From NCBI GenBank assembly GCA_963702685.1, contig CAVPDQ010000027.1, positions 186,001 to 250,000 of the forward strand: a DNA stretch of 64,000 nucleotides, written 5' to 3'. The position numbers and the translations under genes were made by a program. Of this stretch, positions 36,104 to 43,605 are shown in pieces. How positions within the stretch are numbered: the first letter of the stretch is position 1; the number at the start of each line of letters is the position of its first letter. The DNA comes from AP-15 sp963702685 (GTDB lineage: Bacteria; Pseudomonadota; Alphaproteobacteria; ATCC43930; CGMCC-115725). Under the pieces are notes generated by a model. It had not been told where the DNA came from. It worked only from the letters and a program-made list of their open reading frames with translations, and did not search any database.

Positions 36104-36126
36104 GGGCCAATTATGTTGATATCAAC
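36097..36126. promoter_or_regulatory. Divergent promoters overlapping a MarR-type operator
   Basis: A perfect 12-bp palindrome GTTGATATCAAC spans 36115-36126. On the plus strand TTGACA (36097-36102) and TATCAA (36120-36125) are 17 bases apart, with the -10 inside the palindrome. On the minus strand TTGCGT (36139-36134) and CATAAT (36116-36111) are also 17 apart, with the palindrome mostly in the spacer. MarR binding would block both directions. Confidence 0.65.
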
Positions 36127-36166
36127 TCTGTTACGCAACCGGATTCATCATGCCCCCGGATTCATC

Positions 36167-36436
36167 ATGCCCAGGGTCTTTTTCACCACCGCGCTGCGGC
36201 GCTTTCTGCCCGCCTCCACGGCCGAGGTCGAAGGCGGAACAGTCGGCGAGGCGCTCGTTCGTGTTTTTGGCGCGCAACCGGAATTGCGCGGCTATGTGCT
36301 CGACGATCAGGGTGCGGTGCGCCCTCACGTCGCGATCTATGTCAACGACCGGCAGCTGGCCGATCGCGCAACGCTGAGCGATCGGGTCGGCGCGCGCGAC
36401 GAAATTCATGTCTTTCAGGCGTTGTCGGGCGGCTGA
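36167..36436 (+). CDS. MoaD/ThiS-like ubiquitin-fold sulfur carrier
   Basis: An 89-residue beta-grasp protein ending in the diagnostic Gly-Gly (ALSGG). Conserved features are the TVGEALVRVF helix and the VAIYVNDRQL and RDEIHVFQALSGG strands. Such proteins carry sulfur as a C-terminal thiocarboxylate. Here it is followed 11 bases later by a BNR-repeat protein rather than by moaE or thiG, an arrangement I recall from other bacteria. The start at 36167 gives MPRVFFTTALRRF; the ribosome-binding site is weak. Confidence 0.82.
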   Translation: MPRVFFTTALRRFLPASTAEVEGGTVGEALVRVFGAQPELRGYVLDDQGAVRPHVAIYVNDRQLADRATLSDRVGARDEIHVFQALSGG

Positions 36437-36447
36437 GGAGGGTGGCG

Positions 36448-37536
36448 ATGTCGAGCCGGCTTTATGTCGCGACCCGCAAGGGCCTGTTCGAGCTGACGCG
36501 CGGCAAGGCGGCGTGGGAGGTCGCCGATACGCGGTTTCTCGGCGACCCGGTCTCGGCGGTGCTGCCGCTCTCCGACGGCACGGTCTATGCAGCGCTCGAC
36601 CTCGGCCATTTCGGGGCGAAGCTGTGGCGGCGCGACGCGGCCGGCGACTGGCGCGAGGTCGCGGCGCCGGCCTTCCCGCCGAAGCCGGACGCGGCGGGCG
36701 ACGATCCGCATCCTTGGACGCTCGGCAAGATCTGGGTGCTGGAGCCGGGCGGTGTTGCCGGGCGGGTCTGGGCCGGGACGATGCCGGGCGGCCTCTTCCG
36801 CTCCGACGACGGTGGCGATTCCTGGTCGCTCAACGAGGCGCTGTGGCAGATGCCGGAGCGCCGGCAGTGGGCCGGGGTCGCCGGCGGCGAGCAGCCCGGC
36901 ATCAATTCGGTGCTGATCGATCCGCGCGACCCCGCCGACATCCGCATCGGGGTCTCGACCGCCGGCGTGTGGGCGAGCCATGACGGCGGCGCCTCGTGGC
37001 AGATCATCAATCGCGGCATGTATGCCGAGTATATGCCGCCCGAGCTGCGCGAGATGCCGATCGCCCAGGACGTGCACCGGCTCGCGCGCTGCGCCGCCAA
37101 GCCCGACATCATGTGGTGCCAGCACCATAACGGCGTCTTCCGCTCCGAGGATGCCGGCGCCGACTGGCGCGAGATAACCGCGATCCGCCCGGCGAAATTC
37201 GGCTTTGCCGTCGCCGCCCATCCGCGCGACCCGCAGACCGCCTGGTTTGTGCCGGCGGTCAAGGACGAGCGGCGCATCCCGCCCGACGGCGCGCTCGTCG
37301 TCGCCCGCACCCGCGATGGCGGCGCGAGCTTTGAGGTATTGCGGCATGGCCTGCCGCAACGTCATGCCTATGACCTCGTCTGGCGCCATGCCTTGGCGGT
37401 CGACGAGACCGGCGATCGTCTTGCCTTCGGCTCGACCAGCGGCGGGCTTTGGGTCTCCGAGGACGGCGGCGATTCCTGGACGATGCCCGAGATGCGGCTG
37501 CCGCCGGTCGCCGCAGTGCGCTTCGCCCCGGCCTGA
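36448..37536 (+). CDS. BNR/sialidase-like beta-propeller protein
   Basis: A 362-residue cytoplasmic beta-propeller. Asp-box (BNR) motifs recur: FRSDDGGDSW, ASHDGGASW, FRSEDAGADW, TRDGGASF and VSEDGGDSW, with intervening blades such as VLIDPRDPADIRIGV. No signal peptide is present. Propellers with Asp-boxes include glycosidases and photosystem assembly factors, so catalysis cannot be assumed. GAGGAGGG precedes the ATG. The tight link to the MoaD-like gene suggests a shared function. Confidence 0.85.
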   Translation: MSSRLYVATRKGLFELTRGKAAWEVADTRFLGDPVSAVLPLSDGTVYAALDLGHFGAKLWRRDAAGDWREVAAPAFPPKPDAAGDDPHPWTLGKIWVLEPGGVAGRVWAGTMPGGLFRSDDGGDSWSLNEALWQMPERRQWAGVAGGEQPGINSVLIDPRDPADIRIGVSTAGVWASHDGGASWQIINRGMYAEYMPPELREMPIAQDVHRLARCAAKPDIMWCQHHNGVFRSEDAGADWREITAIRPAKFGFAVAAHPRDPQTAWFVPAVKDERRIPPDGALVVARTRDGGASFEVLRHGLPQRHAYDLVWRHALAVDETGDRLAFGSTSGGLWVSEDGGDSWTMPEMRLPPVAAVRFAPA

Positions 37537-37553
37537 CCGAGAGAGGCACGGCG

Positions 37554-37982
37554 ATGCGATTTCTGATGATGGTCAAGGCGAGCCGGAACAGCGAAGCCGG
37601 CATGATGCCGGACGAAAAGATGATGGCGCCGATGATGAAATATAATGAAAAATTGCAAGAGGCCGGGGTGCTGATCGATCTCGCCGGGTTGCAGCCGAGC
37701 TCGGCCGGTGCGCGGATCAGGTTCTCCGGTGGCAAGCACACCGTTGTCGAAGGGCCGTTTGCGAACCCGGAAGTGCTGGTCGCCGGCTACTGGCTGATCC
37801 GGGTGAATTCGAAACAGGAGGCGCTCGCGTGGGCCGAGCGCTGCCCGCCGCCGCATGGCGATGGCGCGGACGCCGAAATCGAGCTGCGCCAATTGTTCGA
37901 GCTCGACGATTTCGAGCCGAGCGGATCGATCGACGCCGCACGTCGGCTGGAGCAGGACCTTACGCGCAGAAATGAGCGCTGA
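37554..37982 (+). CDS. YCII-related (DGPF) domain protein
   Basis: A 142-residue protein of the YCII/DGPF family. It starts MRFLMMVKASRNSEAGMMPD, contains the VEGPFANPEVLVAGYWLI core in place of the classic DGPF, and ends with the IELRQLFELDDF strand. Members fold as ferredoxin-like dimers. They are often encoded beside ECF sigma factors or glyoxalase-like proteins; here the next gene is a VOC/PhnB-like protein. No reaction is known. It begins 17 bases after the BNR gene. Confidence 0.88.
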   Translation: MRFLMMVKASRNSEAGMMPDEKMMAPMMKYNEKLQEAGVLIDLAGLQPSSAGARIRFSGGKHTVVEGPFANPEVLVAGYWLIRVNSKQEALAWAERCPPPHGDGADAEIELRQLFELDDFEPSGSIDAARRLEQDLTRRNER

Positions 37983-38008
37983 TCAACCCTGGACCGGAGG
38001 ATCATCCG

Positions 38009-38419
38009 ATGCAGCTCAACTCCTATCTGACGTTCAACGGAACCTGCGAAGCGGCGTTCAAATTCTACGAGCGCTGCCTCGGCGGCAAGATCGCCATGAT
38101 GATGAAGAACGCCGAATCGCCGATGGCGGCGCAGACGCCGCCCGAGCGGCGCGACCAAATCATGCATGCCCGGCTGATGGCCGGCAACCAGGTGCTGATG
38201 GGGTCGGACGCGCCGCCCGAGCACTACCAGCCGGCGCAAGGCTTCAACGTCTGCCTCAGCGTGGACGAGCCGGCCGAGGCGGACCGCATCTTCAACGCCC
38301 TGTCGGAACAGGCAACCGTGACGATGCCGATCCAGGAAACCTTTTGGGCGCGCCGCTTTGGCATGCTGACCGACCGCTTCGGCGTGCCGTGGATGGTCAA
38401 TTGCGAAAAGCCCGAGTGA
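38009..38419 (+). CDS. VOC/PhnB-like glyoxalase-fold protein
   Basis: A 136-residue protein of the PhnB-like VOC superfamily. The start MQLNSYLTFNGTCEAAFKFYERCLGGKI is diagnostic, followed by RDQIMHARLMAGNQVLMGSD and the C-terminal FGMLTDRFGVPWMVNCEKPE. Members resemble glyoxalase and bleomycin-resistance proteins but most have no assigned substrate. GGAGGATCATCCG precedes the ATG. It is the last gene of the MoaD-BNR-YCII-VOC run. Confidence 0.9.
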   Translation: MQLNSYLTFNGTCEAAFKFYERCLGGKIAMMMKNAESPMAAQTPPERRDQIMHARLMAGNQVLMGSDAPPEHYQPAQGFNVCLSVDEPAEADRIFNALSEQATVTMPIQETFWARRFGMLTDRFGVPWMVNCEKPE

Positions 38420-38460
38420 GATTGCACTGCGATTGCCCCAGTGATCTTGCCCCAGTGGCC

Positions 38461-38489
38461 TTGCCGGGGCGGCGGCGGCCCGCTATAAC
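38461..38489 (+). promoter_or_regulatory. Sigma-70 type promoter for rpmE
   Basis: TTGCCG (38461-38466) and TATAAC (38484-38489) are separated by 17 bases. They lie 26 bases upstream of the rpmE ATG, giving a short leader. Confidence 0.6.
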
Positions 38490-38514
38490 CGCCGCCGATT
38501 GCGGAGGCGGCGCG

Positions 38515-38742
38515 ATGAAAGACGGCATCCATCCCGATTATCACGAGATCACGGTCGTGATGACCGATGGCAGCTCGTACCAGACGCGCTCGACCTATGG
38601 CAAAGCCGGCGACACATTGCGCCTCGACATCGACCCGAAATCGCATCCGGCGTGGACCGGCGGGCAGCAGCGGCTGCTCGATACCGCCGGCCAGCTCGCC
38701 CGCTTCAACAGGCGCTTTCAGGGCTTCGCCATCAAAAAGTAA
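38515..38742 (+). CDS. rpmE: 50S ribosomal protein L31
   Basis: A 75-residue L31 of the large ribosomal subunit. It begins MKDGIHPDYHEITVVMTDGSSYQTRSTYG and ends FNRRFQGFAIKK, both typical. The zinc-binding cysteines of C+ forms are absent, so this is a zinc-independent form. GGAGG lies about nine bases before the ATG. It is probably expressed from its own promoter at 38461-38489. Confidence 0.93.
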   Translation: MKDGIHPDYHEITVVMTDGSSYQTRSTYGKAGDTLRLDIDPKSHPAWTGGQQRLLDTAGQLARFNRRFQGFAIKK

Positions 38743-38763
38743 AGCAGGGGGTGGCCGCGGCCG

Positions 38764-38793
38764 CCCTTGAACGCCCTCCTCCAAGCACCATCT
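38764..38793 (+). promoter_or_regulatory. Heat-shock (RpoH-type) promoter for hsp20
   Basis: CCCTTGAA (38764-38771) and CACCATCT (38786-38793) are 14 bases apart, a close match to the sigma-32 consensus CNCTTGAA and CCCCATNT. The predicted transcript would start near 38800, exactly where the structured leader begins. Confidence 0.7.
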
Positions 38794-38799
38794 GAGCAT

Positions 38800-38894
38800 C
38801 GTGCAGTCGCCTTTTCGGGGCTGCACGTTCTAAAGACTGGCATCCGGCTCGATGCGGATGCCGAGATCCATATTGCTCAAAGGAGGATGTGGTC
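38800..38894 (+). promoter_or_regulatory. ROSE-like RNA thermometer in the hsp20 leader
   Basis: Three hairpins follow in series: CGTGCAG/CTGCACG (38800-38806 with 38821-38827), GGCATCCG/CGGATGCC (38839-38846 with 38855-38862), and a weak one in which TTGCT (38873-38877) faces AGGA (38881-38884) across a CAA loop. The last masks the ribosome-binding site. This TTGCT/AGGA pairing with a G-G mismatch is the hallmark of ROSE elements, which open at heat-shock temperature. Confidence 0.75.
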
Positions 38895-39350
38895 ATGGAT
38901 CGTTTCGATTTCTCCCCGCTGTTCCGTTCGACGATTGGTTTCGACCGGCTGACGCGCCTTGTCGATGCCGCGACCCGCGTCGACGGCGCGTCCCTCACCT
39001 ACCCGCCTTACAACATCGAAAAGACCGGCGAGGAAGCTTACCGGATGACGATGGCGGTCGCCGGGTTCTCGCCCGACGAGCTCGACGTCACCGTGCAGGA
39101 GAATTCGCTCTTGGTGACCGGCAAGGCGAAGGGCGAGGAAGAGCAGAGCCGCTATCTGCACCGCGGCATCGCCCGGCGCGCGTTCGAGCGCCGCTTTAGC
39201 CTCGCCGACCATATCAAGGTGGTTGGCGCCAGCCTCGACAACGGCATGCTGCATGTCGATCTGGTGCACGAGGTGCCCGAGGCGGCCAAGCCGCGCAAGA
39301 TCGCGATCGGCGGCACCGGGCCGCAGGTGCTCGAGCAGAAGGCCGCCTGA
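38895..39350 (+). CDS. hsp20: Small heat-shock protein (Hsp20/IbpA family)
   Basis: A 151-residue alpha-crystallin-domain chaperone that binds unfolding proteins. It starts MDRFDFSPLFRSTIGFDRL, has the core YRMTMAVAGFSPDELDVTVQENSLLVTG and GIARRAFERRFSLADHI, and ends with an IAIGG segment in place of the usual IxI/V tail. The ATG at 38895 follows AGGAGG by eight bases; an in-frame GTG at 38889 is too close. Control appears double, by a sigma-32 type promoter and a ROSE-like leader. A strong terminator follows. Confidence 0.95.
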   Translation: MDRFDFSPLFRSTIGFDRLTRLVDAATRVDGASLTYPPYNIEKTGEEAYRMTMAVAGFSPDELDVTVQENSLLVTGKAKGEEEQSRYLHRGIARRAFERRFSLADHIKVVGASLDNGMLHVDLVHEVPEAAKPRKIAIGGTGPQVLEQKAA

Positions 39351-39385
39351 CCGGGCGCTGCCGAGCAAGCCTGGCCTAAATCGAG

Positions 39386-39413
39386 ACGCCCCCGGTTTTC
39401 CCGGGGGCGTTTT
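39386..39413 (+). terminator. Intrinsic terminator after hsp20
   Basis: ACGCCCCCGG (39386-39395) pairs perfectly with CCGGGGGCGT (39401-39410) across a TTTTC loop, and a short T tract (39410-39413) follows. It lies 36 bases after the hsp20 stop codon. Confidence 0.85.
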
Positions 39414-39468
39414 GCGTGCGCGGTCTGTATGGATGGGATCCGGCTTGCACGCCTGCAAAATTCCGTCA

Positions 39469-39500
39469 TTCCGGGGCGCGGCACAGCCGCGAGCCCGGAA
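39469..39500. repeat. REP-like imperfect palindrome
   Basis: TTCCGGGGCGCGGC (39469-39482) and GCCGCGAGCCCGGAA (39486-39500) form an imperfect inverted repeat around ACA. The ATTCCGGGGCGCGGC type recurs between genes in many alphaproteobacteria. It sits in the 208-base gap between hsp20 and corA, which holds nothing else I recognise. Confidence 0.6.
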
Positions 39501-39621
39501 CCCAAGCACACCGGCCTGCGATGCGCCGCGCTCGGCGGTGTTCATAGGCTCCGGGCCTGCCCCGTTCGGGCATCCCGGAACGGCATTCTGTCTGGCGCAG
39601 CAATCCGCTTTTCAGCGGCTC

Positions 39622-40605
39622 TCAGATCCAGCCGCGGAACTTGAACCAGACGATCGGCAGCACCGCGCTCAGCGCGATGACCGCGAGCCCGTAGGGATAG
39701 CCCCAGCTCCAATCGAGCTCGGGCATGCCTTTGAAGTTCATCCCGTACATGCTGGCGACGAGCGTCGGCGGGATGCCGACCACCGAGACGATGGTCAACA
39801 CCTTGATGATGTTGTTCTGCTCGATGTTGATCAGGCCGAGCGTCGCGTCGAGCAGGAGCTGCACCTTGTTGACGATGTGCGCGTCGTAGTCGCTGAGCGA
39901 ATGGACGTCCTGGCGCACCGTCTCGAGCCGCGGCTTGATCTCAGGCGGCAACCAGTCGGCGAGGCCGGTGGCGTAAGGCACGATCCTTCCGACGCCGAGG
40001 AGGGTGTCGCGGATCTTCGAGGCGAGATCGCCGCTGTGCCCGATCCGGCGCAGGATCACCCTGAGGTCGGCGGTCTCGCGCGCCGGCGCATGGCGCCCGC
40101 TGGGCTGGGTGGCCGGGGTGTGAAACAGCCGGTGCGACAAGGTGTCGAGCTCGGCGGCGATGTTTTCGAGGATGTCGGCGATGCGATCGGCGATCGCATC
40201 CATCAGCCCGGCAAAGACCGCGGCACTGGTCAGCGGATCGGTCTCGGCCGCCAATTCGTGCTGCGCGAAATTGGTGAACGAGGTCAGCTCCTCGAACCGG
40301 ACCGTGATCAACCGCTCGCGGGTCAGCACCAGCCCGACTGGGGTCGCGAGCGGCTGGTCGGAATCGGCGCGGTAAACAATCGGCAGGCTCAGATAGAGCA
40401 CGCCGTTGTCGCTGCGCAGCCGCGAGGAGCTCTCGATCTCGCTCAGATCCGCCCGGCTCGGCACGCCGAGACCGGTGATTTTCTCGACCGAAGCGATTTC
40501 GCCCGGCTCGGGGCGCAGCAGGTCGATCCACACGGCATCGGCGGGTGCAGCACCACCCGTCCATTGTTCGCCGCGGTCGGCGCGGCTGCGATAGAGCGTC
40601 AGCAT
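39622..40605 (-). CDS. corA: CorA family magnesium/divalent cation transporter
   Basis: A 327-residue CorA channel subunit. The large N-terminal cytoplasmic domain (VWIDLLRPEPGEIASVEKITG) leads to a long helix. Two transmembrane helices follow, with the signature YGMNF between them (ASMYGMNFKGMPELDWSWGY). A basic tail ends the protein (FKFRGWI). The family imports Mg2+ or Co2+ as pentamers. The ATG at 40605 gives the normal start MLTLYRSR; upstream in-frame sequence is not CorA-like. Confidence 0.93.
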   Translation of the reverse strand: MLTLYRSRADRGEQWTGGAAPADAVWIDLLRPEPGEIASVEKITGLGVPSRADLSEIESSSRLRSDNGVLYLSLPIVYRADSDQPLATPVGLVLTRERLITVRFEELTSFTNFAQHELAAETDPLTSAAVFAGLMDAIADRIADILENIAAELDTLSHRLFHTPATQPSGRHAPARETADLRVILRRIGHSGDLASKIRDTLLGVGRIVPYATGLADWLPPEIKPRLETVRQDVHSLSDYDAHIVNKVQLLLDATLGLINIEQNNIIKVLTIVSVVGIPPTLVASMYGMNFKGMPELDWSWGYPYGLAVIALSAVLPIVWFKFRGWI

Positions 40606-40693
40606 AAGGGCGAGCTTACCGCCGCCGCGATTTCTTTTCCCGCAGATTGATGCGATGGTCGCCGCGAGCAGGGTGCACAAACGGGAGAAGACG

Positions 40694-41716
40694 ATGCGTT
40701 TGGCCGGTCTTGCGATCGCCGCGATGGTTTTAATGCTGTCGCGCTTGGCGCCGGCCGTGGCCGACGAGCCCGTGCATGTGCGCATCGGCTGGGTGGTGGC
40801 GCCGGCCGACCTCGCCACCTTGATGTTCGAAAAGCCGGGCCTGGCGCCCCATGCCGGCAAGACCTATGTGCCGGAGCTGATTCATTTCGCCGGCACGCCG
40901 ACCGCGATGACCGCACTCGCCGCCGGGCAGATCGATTGCGCGGCACTCGCCTACTCGACCTTTGCCCTCGGTGTCGAAAACGCCGGGATGCAGGATTTGC
41001 GCATCATCGGCGACGTGTTCCAGGACGGCGTCCCCGGCTGGCACACCAACACCTTTGTCGTGCGCAAGGACAGCCCGATCAAGACCGTCGAGGATCTGAA
41101 GGGCAAGATCCTGGCGACCAACCAGCGCGGCAGCGCGGTCGATGTCGCGGTGCGCGAGATGCTGGCCAAGCATGGTTTGAAAGACAAGCGCGACCTGACC
41201 ATGATCGAGGCGCCGTTCCCGGCGCAAAAGGCGATGCTGAAGGAGAAGAAGGTCGATTTCATCACCGCCGTGTCGCCGTTCGGCTTCGACCCCGAGCTCC
41301 TTTCTTTTTCGCGCACGCTCTTTACCCAGGCCGACGCGGTCGGGCGAACCCAGATGATCGTGCGCGTGGCGCGCGCCGGGTTCCTGAAGGAGCATCGCGC
41401 CGCGATGGTCGATTTTATGGAGGATTACCTGCGCGTGCTCGGCTACCTCCTCGACCCGGCGCATCACGAGGAAGCGGTCCAGCTGATCACCCAGGCGACC
41501 AAGCAAAAGCCTGCTCTCTACGAAAAATGGGCCTTTACCAAGCTCGACTATTACCGCGACCCGGCGGCACTCCCCAATCTCGACGCGCTGCAGGCCAATG
41601 TCGATCTGGCGCACAAGCTCGGCTTTGTGCGCGCCACCCTCGACGTCAAAAAATACGCCGACCTCACCCTCGCCCAAGACGCCGCCAAGCGCCTCGACAA
41701 GACCGCCACGCAATAG
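40694..41716 (+). CDS. NitT/TauT-type ABC transporter substrate-binding protein
   Basis: A 340-residue periplasmic binding protein. A signal peptide (MRLAGLAIAAMVLMLSRLAPAVA) is followed by the SsuA/THI5-like fold: HVRIGWVVAPADLA, the ALAAGQIDCAAL loop, DSPIKTVEDLKGKILATNQRGS and MLKEKKVDFITAV. GGGAGAAG precedes the ATG at 40694. No permease or ATPase gene is adjacent, so the transporter partners must be encoded elsewhere. The ligand is unknown. A link to nitrogen supply is possible given the urease operon next to it, but that is only proximity. Confidence 0.88.
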   Translation: MRLAGLAIAAMVLMLSRLAPAVADEPVHVRIGWVVAPADLATLMFEKPGLAPHAGKTYVPELIHFAGTPTAMTALAAGQIDCAALAYSTFALGVENAGMQDLRIIGDVFQDGVPGWHTNTFVVRKDSPIKTVEDLKGKILATNQRGSAVDVAVREMLAKHGLKDKRDLTMIEAPFPAQKAMLKEKKVDFITAVSPFGFDPELLSFSRTLFTQADAVGRTQMIVRVARAGFLKEHRAAMVDFMEDYLRVLGYLLDPAHHEEAVQLITQATKQKPALYEKWAFTKLDYYRDPAALPNLDALQANVDLAHKLGFVRATLDVKKYADLTLAQDAAKRLDKTATQ

Positions 41717-41725
41717 CCTGGAAGA

Positions 41726-42342
41726 TTACAGTCCGCCTTGCGCGGCGACGAAATCGACGATGCTGGGGACGCCGTCGCCGGATTTTAGGTTGGTGAAGAC
41801 GAAGGGGCGGGGGCCGCGCATCGCGCCGTGCGTCGCGGTCCATGACTTCGAGGCTGGCGCCGACCAGCGGCGCGAGATCGATCTTGTTGATGACGAGGAG
41901 ATCGGAGCGGGTGATGCCGGGGCCGCCCTTTCTCGGGATTTTGTCGCCGGCGGCGACATCGATGACGTAGATCGTCAGATCGGCGAGCTCGGGCGAGAAC
42001 GTCGCCGCCAGATTGTCACCGCCCGATTCGATCAGAATCAGGTCGAGCTGCGGAAAAGCGCGGCTCATTTCGGCGATGGCGGCGAGATTGATCGAGGCGT
42101 CCTCGCGAATCGCGGTGTGCGGGCAGCCGCCGGTCTCGACGCCGCGGATGCGCTCGGGCGGCAAGGCGCCGCTCCGGGTCAGAAACTCGGCATCCTCGCG
42201 GGTGTAGATGTCGTTGGTGATCGCGGCGATCTCCCAGCGCCCGCGCAGCGTTTTGCACAGCCAATCCATCAGCGCCGTCTTGCCCGAGCCGACCGGGCCG
42301 CCGATCCCGACCCGCAGCGGGCCCGCGCGCCTCTCTGATCAT
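41726..42342 (-). CDS. ureG: Urease accessory GTPase UreG, two frame breaks
   Basis: UreG is the GTPase that drives nickel delivery to urease; 204 residues are expected. The P-loop segment VGIGGPVGSGKTAL, the metal motif of ETGGCPHTAIRED and the ESGGDNLAATFSPELAD region are all present. Two single extra bases break the frame. The G at about 42318 separates the MIREARGP start from the P-loop, and the base at about 41822 separates VMDRDARR from MRGPRPFVFTNLKSGDG. With both removed the gene is 615 bases, the family norm. The ATG overlaps the ureF stop. The breaks look like sequence errors. Confidence 0.85.
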
Positions 42343-43139
42343 GAGCGAAAGAGCCTCGAATACTGGGTTTCGTGCGCCATCGAGGCGAGGTCGAGGGCGA
42401 AGGTCGCCGCGCCGAAATCGCCCGGATCGCGCGCCATCGCCGCACCCGCCGCCGCGATTACGTCCGGTTCGAGCGCGGCGAGAATGCGCTGCCCGTCGGT
42501 CTGCCCGATGATCCCGAGCCGCAGCCCGGCGGCGACGAGATTGGCCGCCATCGCCTGCAAATAGCCGACGAGCGCGTCGGCGAGCGCGATCCCGGCCCGC
42601 GCCATCGCCGCACCGACCGCCGCCGGGTAGCAGACCGGATCCTCGGCCGCCGCCTTTTCCCTTCCCTCCCCCGCATGCGGGGGAGGGTAAGGGGAGACCG
42701 CATCCTCGGCCGCCGCCTTCTCACTTCCCTCCCCCGCATGCGGGGGAGGGTTTGGGTGGGGGAGCAACGCCTCGGGCCAGGCGGTGCGGCAGGCCGCGAA
42801 AAAGGCCTGTCCTTCGGACGTTGTTTCGAGCGCCAATTCGGCGGTCGCGCGATAAGCGAGGCCGCGCCGGTTGGCATCGGCGAGCGCGGCGATGTCGCCG
42901 CCCGTCGCCGCCCGGTAGGCGTCGCGCAAAATATCGGCATCGAGGCGCCCGCTGCCCTGCACGACCACGGCACGGACCCACCCTTGCAGCGAGGCGCGGT
43001 CCGCTATCCGCCCGCTCTCCGCGACGGCTTCGAGGCCGTGCGAGTAGCTGAACGCGCCGACCGGAAAGCCCGGCGACAGCCAGGCGAGCAGCCGATAGAG
43101 CCGGGCGGCGGCGGCGTCAGGCGCCATCGCCATCGCCAT
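42339..43139 (-). CDS. ureF: Urease accessory protein UreF with palindrome-derived insertion
   Basis: UreF is part of the UreF-UreG-UreD complex that loads nickel into urease. Recognisable parts are LLAWLSPGFPVGAFSYSHGLE, DADILRDAYRAA and the C-terminal LDLASMAHETQYSRLFRS. In the middle, about 43 extra residues (PHPNPPPHAGEG...YPPPHAGEG...AEDPV) interrupt the family alignment. They are encoded by two tandem 63-base units, each containing a perfect 24-base palindrome. Without them the protein would be about 223 residues, the usual length. The start is one of three ATGs at 43139, 43133 or 43127. Confidence 0.88.
   Translation of the reverse strand: MAMAMAPDAAAARLYRLLAWLSPGFPVGAFSYSHGLEAVAESGRIADRASLQGWVRAVVVQGSGRLDADILRDAYRAATGGDIAALADANRRGLAYRATAELALETTSEGQAFFAACRTAWPEALLPHPNPPPHAGEGSEKAAAEDAVSPYPPPHAGEGREKAAAEDPVCYPAAVGAAMARAGIALADALVGYLQAMAANLVAAGLRLGIIGQTDGQRILAALEPDVIAAAGAAMARDPGDFGAATFALDLASMAHETQYSRLFRS
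42664..42750. repeat. Two identical 24-bp palindromes inside ureF
   Basis: Perfect palindromes centred on CCCGCATGCGGG occupy 42664-42687 and 42727-42750, exactly 63 bases apart. The surrounding unit (CCTCGGCCGCCGCCTT plus palindrome) is duplicated. A third identical copy lies outside coding sequence at 43606-43629. Both copies read through in the ureF frame as PPPHAGEG. Confidence 0.85.
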
Positions 43140-43590
43140 CGGGGCGATGCAGCGGAGGGCCGGCATAGGCGCCGGTTTCGGGGTCGAACGGGGCGTCGAG
43201 CGGGCTCAGCCGGCCGCCGAGACCGGCAACCATCTCGGCGACGACATGGTCGGCGCGGATGCGCAGCCGCTCGCCCAGCACTTGCACCGGCAAATGCCGG
43301 TTGCCGAGATGCCAGGCGATGCGCAGCAGCAGGGTCGGGTCCTCGGCTTCGATTTCCAGCACGGGCTCGGGCGCGGCGCGCACACGGATACAGCCGCCGT
43401 CGGCGAGCTCGAGCCCGTCGCCTTCGGCCAGGTGATGCGCGCGCGGCAGGTCGAGCATAAAGGTGTCGCCCGAATCGGCGACCAGCCGAATCCGCCGCCG
43501 GTGCCGGTCGAGATAGGCGAGCGTGACGGTGTCGACCGCCCCTTCCTCGGCCCAGCTGCCGCGCGGATGGACCGAAATCGCCCGCCGCAT
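43117..43590 (-). CDS. ureE: Urease accessory protein UreE
   Basis: A 157-residue nickel metallochaperone. The N-terminal peptide-binding domain reads VTLAYLDRHRRRIRLVADSGDTFMLDLPRAHHL. The C-terminal metal domain has ILRIAWHLGNRHLP-type sequence (LLLRIAWHLGNRHLPVQV) with the conserved metal-binding His. The tail is short (PDGDGDGA) and lacks a long poly-His stretch. GAGGGGGCTG precedes the ATG. The 3' end overlaps the ureF start region. Confidence 0.92.
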   Translation of the reverse strand: MRRAISVHPRGSWAEEGAVDTVTLAYLDRHRRRIRLVADSGDTFMLDLPRAHHLAEGDGLELADGGCIRVRAAPEPVLEIEAEDPTLLLRIAWHLGNRHLPVQVLGERLRIRADHVVAEMVAGLGGRLSPLDAPFDPETGAYAGPPLHRPDGDGDGA

Positions 43591-43605
43591 CAGCCCCCTC
43601 CCATT

